Source of the DNA: Parvibaculum sp963975745
GTDB taxonomy: Bacteria; Pseudomonadota; Alphaproteobacteria; Parvibaculales; Parvibaculaceae
Assembly: GCF_963975745.1 (NCBI RefSeq)
Contig: NZ_CAXBIB010000015.1
Span: 1-64,000 of the forward strand
DNA length: 64,000 nucleotides
Direction: 5' to 3'
Positions 60,459 through 64,000 of the stretch are shown in pieces. The number at the start of each line of letters is the position of its first letter. The first letter of the stretch is position 1. A program made the position numbers and the translations under genes. Under the pieces are notes generated by a model. The model ran no database searches. It saw only the letters and a program-made list of their open reading frames with translations, and was not told the origin of the DNA.

Positions 60459-60600
60459 TGTGATTACCCGCTATCAGCCGGCAAGTCATTGACAATACTA
60501 TATGTTGTTAATGGCCCTTGATATTGTATGGGGTGGCCTTGGTCACCTATATGTTGATGTTTCACGTTGAACAATTAACTCAATCGACTGATTTCGTTAA
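60459..60600. other. AT-rich convergent intergenic patch
   Basis: About 140 bp between the receiver-like gene and the convergent MFS gene, notably AT-rich against the surrounding high GC. It contains a direct repeat CTATATGTTG at 60498-60507 and 60547-60556 and a TTGACA at 60489-60494. No stem-loop terminator or open frame is obvious. A remnant or regulatory patch; unknown. Confidence 0.5.
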
Positions 60601-62019
60601 TTATTTCTCGTTCTCGGAGCTCCAGCGCTTCAGGTAGTCCAGGCTGCCGATATAGGGCCTGAGGCCCAACAATCCTGCCGTTATTGCCAGCGTCAGCACG
60701 ATGGCCGGCACGACGGCCAGCGAGTAACGCAGCATCATCTCATCGCCATAGACATAGTCGGTGACCAGCGCAATCGAGGTCGGTCCGAGGCCAAGGCCGA
60801 TGATCGTGACGACGAAAATCAGCACGGCGGAGGCGAAGCCGCGCATCTGGTTGGGCATCAGCTCCTGCAGGGCCGACGGGCCGGCGCCGGTCGTGAAGGT
60901 GGCGAAGAAGGTCGAGGGACAGAGGAGCAGCAGGGCGATCCAGGGATCGTCGAGCAGCGGATAGGCGACCGTGAAGGGAAACGCGGCCAGGCCGGTGAAG
61001 GCGCAAACCATCATACGGCCGTTGCGGATGCCCTTGCCGGTCAGGAAATCGCCCATCCAGCCGCCGGCGATGACCCCGGAGGTGCCAAAAATCACGATGA
61101 TGATGCCGTACCAGAAGCCGGCTTCGGGGTAGGACCAGCCATGGGTGCGGACGAAGAGGGTCGGAATCCAGGCCGCGACGCCATAGGCCATCATGGCCGA
61201 GAGCGCGTAGCAGAGATTGAGCGGCACCATGGTGCGCCAGTTTCTGCCCATGTACCCAAAGACTTCCGCGACAGGCACCTCGACCCGGCGGCTGATGCCG
61301 TCGGTACCGACCTCCTGCCTGACATGGCCGCGGCGATCAGGTTCGCGCAGCGTCCAGACCCAGAGCGCGACCAGAATGCCGGGCAGGCCGACAACAAAGA
61401 AGGTGATCTGCCAGGCAAAGACCTCGCCGAACAGCGGCAGGGTCATGCTGCCGCCTTCCGAGACCAGGGCGATGACCGCGGCGCCGATGATCAGTGCGAG
61501 TCCGGCCCCGATATAGACGCCCATGCCATAGACGCCGAGTGCGAAACCCAAGCGTTTCGGCGGAAAATAGTCGGCAATGATCGAATAGGCGGCTGGCGAC
61601 AACGCCGCTTCGCCGACGCCGACGCCGGCGCGGAAGATGAAAAGCTGCCAGAAGCCGCGCGCGGTGCCGCAGAGCGCCGTCATCACGCTCCAGATGAAGA
61701 CGCCAAGGGCGATGATATTGACGCGGTGATAGCGGTCGACCAGGCGCCCGATGGGCAGGCCGGCAACACAATAAAAGGCAGCGAAAGCAAAGCCTTGCAG
61801 CAGGCTCATCTGGGTGTCGGAGATGCCCAGATCGCGTTTGATCGGACCGACAAGCAGGCTCAGGATCTGACGGTCGATGAAGGAGAAGGTGTAGGCGAGG
61901 ACCAGCACGGCAACGACGTACCAGCCGTAAATGGCTTTGGGATAAGGCTTTTCGACCACATCCTTTTTCGGATGGTGAAGTTCCTCCTCGACTTCCGCCG
62001 CGACGTCGACCTCGGCCAT
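60601..62019 (-). CDS. MFS transporter (Spinster-like)
   Basis: A 472-aa Major Facilitator protein with twelve predicted membrane segments (AYTFSFIDRQILSLLVGPIKRDLGISDTQMSLLQGFAFAAFYCVAGLPIGRLVDRYHRVNIIALGVFIWSV). The motif GxLxDRxGR (GRLVDRYHR) is MFS-typical, and the D-R-Q-I-L sequence in the first helix is characteristic of the Spinster-like group. The transported substrate is unknown, possibly a sugar, acid or lipid. Single minus-strand gene. Confidence 0.92.
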   Translation of the reverse strand: MAEVDVAAEVEEELHHPKKDVVEKPYPKAIYGWYVVAVLVLAYTFSFIDRQILSLLVGPIKRDLGISDTQMSLLQGFAFAAFYCVAGLPIGRLVDRYHRVNIIALGVFIWSVMTALCGTARGFWQLFIFRAGVGVGEAALSPAAYSIIADYFPPKRLGFALGVYGMGVYIGAGLALIIGAAVIALVSEGGSMTLPLFGEVFAWQITFFVVGLPGILVALWVWTLREPDRRGHVRQEVGTDGISRRVEVPVAEVFGYMGRNWRTMVPLNLCYALSAMMAYGVAAWIPTLFVRTHGWSYPEAGFWYGIIIVIFGTSGVIAGGWMGDFLTGKGIRNGRMMVCAFTGLAAFPFTVAYPLLDDPWIALLLLCPSTFFATFTTGAGPSALQELMPNQMRGFASAVLIFVVTIIGLGLGPTSIALVTDYVYGDEMMLRYSLAVVPAIVLTLAITAGLLGLRPYIGSLDYLKRWSSENEK

Positions 62020-62183
62020 TCCTCATCCCCTCCCTTTGCAGTGCCTTCATGCGCCTTCGGCGCTTTTGAACAAGCTTAACGCTATTGCCGTGATCCGCGC
62101 GCGTGAAAAAGCCGGAGTTCTGCCAAAACAGCGATGGCACGGCCCTTGCGACCCGTTCTGCGAGACGTGAAGGGAACGGCCTT

Positions 62184-63176
62184 ATGAGCCTTGTCGAAAT
62201 CATTGGCGGACCGCAGACGATCCATGCCGCGCTTGTTCATGCAAGCGAGCGGACGGGCGCCGATTTCGACTATCTGCTGAAGACCGCCATGCGCGAGTCG
62301 AGCCTGGATCATCAAGCGAAATCAAATACTTCCAGCGCATCCGGGCTGTTCCAGTTCACCGAGCAAAGCTGGCTCGGTACGCTCAAGAAATACGGTGCCG
62401 AACTCGGGCTCGGGCAGCACGCGGCGGCGATCAGCCAGACGCCAAGTGGCCGCTATGTCGTGGAAAATGCTGCCGAACGGCAGGAAATTCTTGCCTTGCG
62501 GTTCGATGCCAAGGCATCGGCGCTGATGGCGGGGGCCTATACGCAGGAGAGTGCGGGCGTGCTGGAAAACCGTCTCGGACGGTCGACCAGCGAGGGCGAG
62601 CTCTATATCGCACATTTCCTTGGCGCGGGCGGCGCGGCGAAGCTGATCTCGGCTGCGGAAGAGACGCCAAGTGCCCGTGCTGACATGCTTTTTCCGGCCG
62701 CGGCGGCTGCCAATAAATCGATCTTCTACGACCGCTCCGGACAGGCGCGGAGTGCCGCCGAGGTCTATCAAAACCTGGTCAGCAAGCATGAAAATACCGA
62801 TGCTTCACAGCAGCAGGCGACAGCCGTACCCCCCCCTCTGTCACGCAACCGTCACAAAACTGTCATAAATCGTCCGGACGGCCATTTCGAGGGACCCTCG
62901 AACCGGGCTCAGAAGGGCTATGCGACTCGCGGCGCGGCCGTGTTGTCCCCGGGTTTATCCCCGGCTGCCGCGTCGGGCGGCGCATCGCGCTATGGTGCGC
63001 CGCTGAAGCTGACGCCGGCCGTCGTCGAAATCCTGGCATCGCTCGATCCGATCCCGCAGGGCAGCGCGACGCTGCGCGACAGCGAGCGCAGCGAGGAGCG
63101 GCGCCAGGAGGCGCGCGCCGAAGAGCGGCGCGAGCGGGCGCGGCTGCTGCCGCATTCCGGTTTCAGCTACGGCTGA
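62184..63176 (+). CDS. Lytic transglycosylase-like protein with an in-frame repeat insertion
   Basis: A 330-aa protein with an SLT-type core: AMRESSLDHQAKSNTSSASGLFQFTEQSWLGTLKKYG (Glu44 is at the catalytic position), similar to transglycosylases that cut peptidoglycan strands. It has no signal peptide. The segment encoded by the dispersed repeat copy C (62831-62964) lies in residues about 216-260, followed by an Arg/Glu-rich C-terminal helix. ATG at 62184 has GAAGGGA upstream; GTG at 62103 is unlikely. Confidence 0.82.
   Translation: MSLVEIIGGPQTIHAALVHASERTGADFDYLLKTAMRESSLDHQAKSNTSSASGLFQFTEQSWLGTLKKYGAELGLGQHAAAISQTPSGRYVVENAAERQEILALRFDAKASALMAGAYTQESAGVLENRLGRSTSEGELYIAHFLGAGGAAKLISAAEETPSARADMLFPAAAAANKSIFYDRSGQARSAAEVYQNLVSKHENTDASQQQATAVPPPLSRNRHKTVINRPDGHFEGPSNRAQKGYATRGAAVLSPGLSPAAASGGASRYGAPLKLTPAVVEILASLDPIPQGSATLRDSERSEERRQEARAEERRERARLLPHSGFSYG
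62831..62964 (+). repeat. Dispersed CTGTCA repeat, copy C (inside a coding sequence)
   Basis: CCCCCC-TCTGTCACG run with CTGTCA/CCGTCA/CTGTCA starting at 62838, 62849 and 62860 (11 bp apart), then a small CGAGGGACCCTCG palindrome (62889-62901) and TTGTCCCCGG / TTATCCCCGG (62943-62952 and 62955-62964). The first 42 bases match the reverse complement of copy A with four mismatches. It is translated in frame as part of the transglycosylase-like protein. Confidence 0.75.
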
Positions 63177-63264
63177 GTCCTTCCTCCCGTCTTTCCGCCG
63201 ACGATTTGCCGCAGCCGCGGCGCTCGGGCATGTCTTGTCTTCGGAGGCCGCAGCGTCCAAGTTT

Positions 63265-63287
63265 AATATGCATCTTGAATGCATGTT
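63265..63287. promoter_or_regulatory. NsrR-like operator before the truncated haemoglobin gene
   Basis: AAnATGCAT-n5-ATGCATnTT palindrome: ATGCAT at 63268-63273 and again at 63279-63284, exactly 11 bp apart, with AA/TT flanks. This matches the known 11-1-11 inverted-repeat consensus of the nitric-oxide-sensing repressor NsrR (Rrf2 family). It lies 13-35 bp upstream of the haemoglobin start codon, i.e. over the transcription start region. Confidence 0.65.
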
Positions 63288-63299
63288 ATGGAGACGGCA

Positions 63300-63743
63300 A
63301 TGACGGACAATCCTGGCAATCCGCACAAGGATGGCGATGCGCCCGTCACCGACGAGGCCGAGATCGCCTTGCTGGTGCGGACGTTCTACATGCGCATTCG
63401 CGCCGATGCGGTGCTCGGGCCGATCTTCGACGGCGTCATCGGGGATGACTGGGAGCCGCATCTTCTCAAGATGATCGACTTCTGGTCGTCGGTGATGCTG
63501 ACGACCGGGCGCTACAAGGGTCAGCCGATGCGCGCCCATCTGAAGCTCAAGCAGGTGACGCCGGCGCATTTCGAGCGCTGGCTGAAACTGTTCCGCGAGA
63601 CGGCCGACGCGGTCTGTGCGCCCGAAGCCGCCGACCGTTTCGCCGAAAAGGCTGGCCGTATTGCCGAAAGCCTGCAGATGGGCATGTTCTTCAAGCCGGT
63701 CCTGCACGATCCGGAACGCAGGGGTGCCTGTCCCGTTCAGTGA
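63300..63743 (+). CDS. Group III truncated haemoglobin
   Basis: A 147-aa group III (Ctb-type) truncated globin: FYMRIRADAVLGPIFDG, FWSSVMLTTGRYKGQPMRAHLKLKQVTPAHFERWLKLF. Expected residues are present: Tyr30 (B10), proximal His80 and Trp94 (G8). In Campylobacter Ctb acts in nitrosative-stress or oxygen handling. The putative NsrR site upstream fits a nitric-oxide-response role. ATG at 63300 has GGAG at six bases. Confidence 0.92.
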   Translation: MTDNPGNPHKDGDAPVTDEAEIALLVRTFYMRIRADAVLGPIFDGVIGDDWEPHLLKMIDFWSSVMLTTGRYKGQPMRAHLKLKQVTPAHFERWLKLFRETADAVCAPEAADRFAEKAGRIAESLQMGMFFKPVLHDPERRGACPVQ

Positions 63744-63747
63744 CGGG

Positions 63748-64000
63748 TCAACGGGCGCCGGTCTCCAGTCTTGCCGTGATCCTGTCGAGTTCGCGCCCGA
63801 GGGCGGGTGCCAGTGTGCGCGCATAGGTGGCGGTGAAGTGATGGTAATCGCGCCAGACGGTGACGTTGCCGATCACCATGGGGCAGACGCCGTCGGCACA
63901 GAAACCATGCGTCATGTCGATCACCGGTACACCGGGATCGTTGCCGAAGGCCGCCGACATCGGATCGGGCAGCGGAAAGGCTTCGATTTCCAGTGCCTGG
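63748..64000 (-). CDS. Acyltransferase with C-terminal SGNH domain (partial)
   Basis: The 3' end of a minus-strand gene that runs past the window edge (no stop or start at 64000; the frame is open). The visible ~83 residues look like the end of an SGNH/acyltransferase-type protein: FCADGVCPMVIGNVTVWRDYHHFTATYARTLAPALGRELDRI, with the D-x-x-H (Asp-Tyr-His-His) catalytic pair of SGNH domains found at the end of OafA/YrhL-type O-acetyltransferases. Two Cys (CADGVC) fit a disulphide. Confidence 0.7.
   Translation of the reverse strand, partial: QALEIEAFPLPDPMSAAFGNDPGVPVIDMTHGFCADGVCPMVIGNVTVWRDYHHFTATYARTLAPALGRELDRITARLETGAR

Noticed and set aside
62943..62964. TTATCCCC/TTGTCCCC motifs as possible DnaA boxes
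   Set aside because: They lack the CACA end of the DnaA box, occur with CTGTCA arrays at three unrelated loci, and are better explained as part of the dispersed repeat.

Overview
The window is high-GC (mostly well above 60% by eye), gene-dense chromosomal DNA of an alphaproteobacterium. Pointers are the DUF3126 gene, the folE-hisI and cysS / Fe-S scaffold / yidD / thrS neighbourhood, the lipoprotein-type cysteine proteinase family, PAS_5-type and DUF2147 proteins, many GTG/TTG starts, and several paralogous fatty-acid/CoA enzymes typical of lipid- or hydrocarbon-degrading Hyphomicrobiales (something near Parvibaculaceae is my best guess, from gene content only). I see no rRNA, tRNA, CRISPR array, transposase or phage gene.

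Layout. 1-20 kb: lipid and small-molecule catabolism (four crotonases, sulfatase, alpha/beta hydrolase, SDR, FAD oxidase), cysE, a PhoX-type phosphatase, a gamma-carbonic anhydrase / DUF192 pair, an SlyD-like FKBP and several unassigned envelope proteins. 20-23 kb: a PilZ protein divergent from a GMC oxidoreductase, then a PAS protein. 23.7-28.1 kb: a run of exported proteins including an Asn/Tyr/Gln low-complexity repeat protein and an autotransporter-type beta-barrel. 28-31 kb: GNAT, a metallo-beta-lactamase-fold gene divergent from soxR across a textbook SoxR box, and a tandem DUF2147 pair. 31.5 kb: a CsgG/HfaB-type outer-membrane lipoprotein. 33-41 kb: HCCA-isomerase-like protein, rhomboid protease, TetR divergent from a carotenoid oxygenase, a GDYXXLXY/DUF2157 membrane pair, CBS protein and patatin. 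41-47 kb: hisI, folE, cysS, Fe-S scaffold, yidD, thrS. 47-51 kb: ArsR-SRPBCC-PhnB operon, a large exported cysteine-hydrolase-like protein and a probable outer-membrane barrel. 51-60 kb: nitroreductase, HAD, phytanoyl-CoA dioxygenase family, flavin reductase, TPR-2OG oxygenase, ChrA, a CoA-lyase/MaoC pair divergent from an acyl-CoA dehydrogenase, HIT protein and a degenerate receiver protein. 60-64 kb: MFS transporter, SLT-like protein, group III truncated haemoglobin with an NsrR-like site, and the C-terminus of an SGNH/acyltransferase protein running off the end.

The most unusual signal is a dispersed repeat present three times (about 31137-31246, 36980-37116 and 62831-62964). Each copy has three CTGTCA-type hexamers at 11-12 bp period plus TTGTCCCC/TTATCCCC palindromic arms. 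Two copies are intergenic, but the third lies in frame inside the transglycosylase-like gene. Other points worth checking are the SoxR promoter architecture, three TTTGAAWC boxes exactly 22 bp apart, the Asn-repeat exported protein near a CsgG homologue, and the different active-site residues of the four crotonases.
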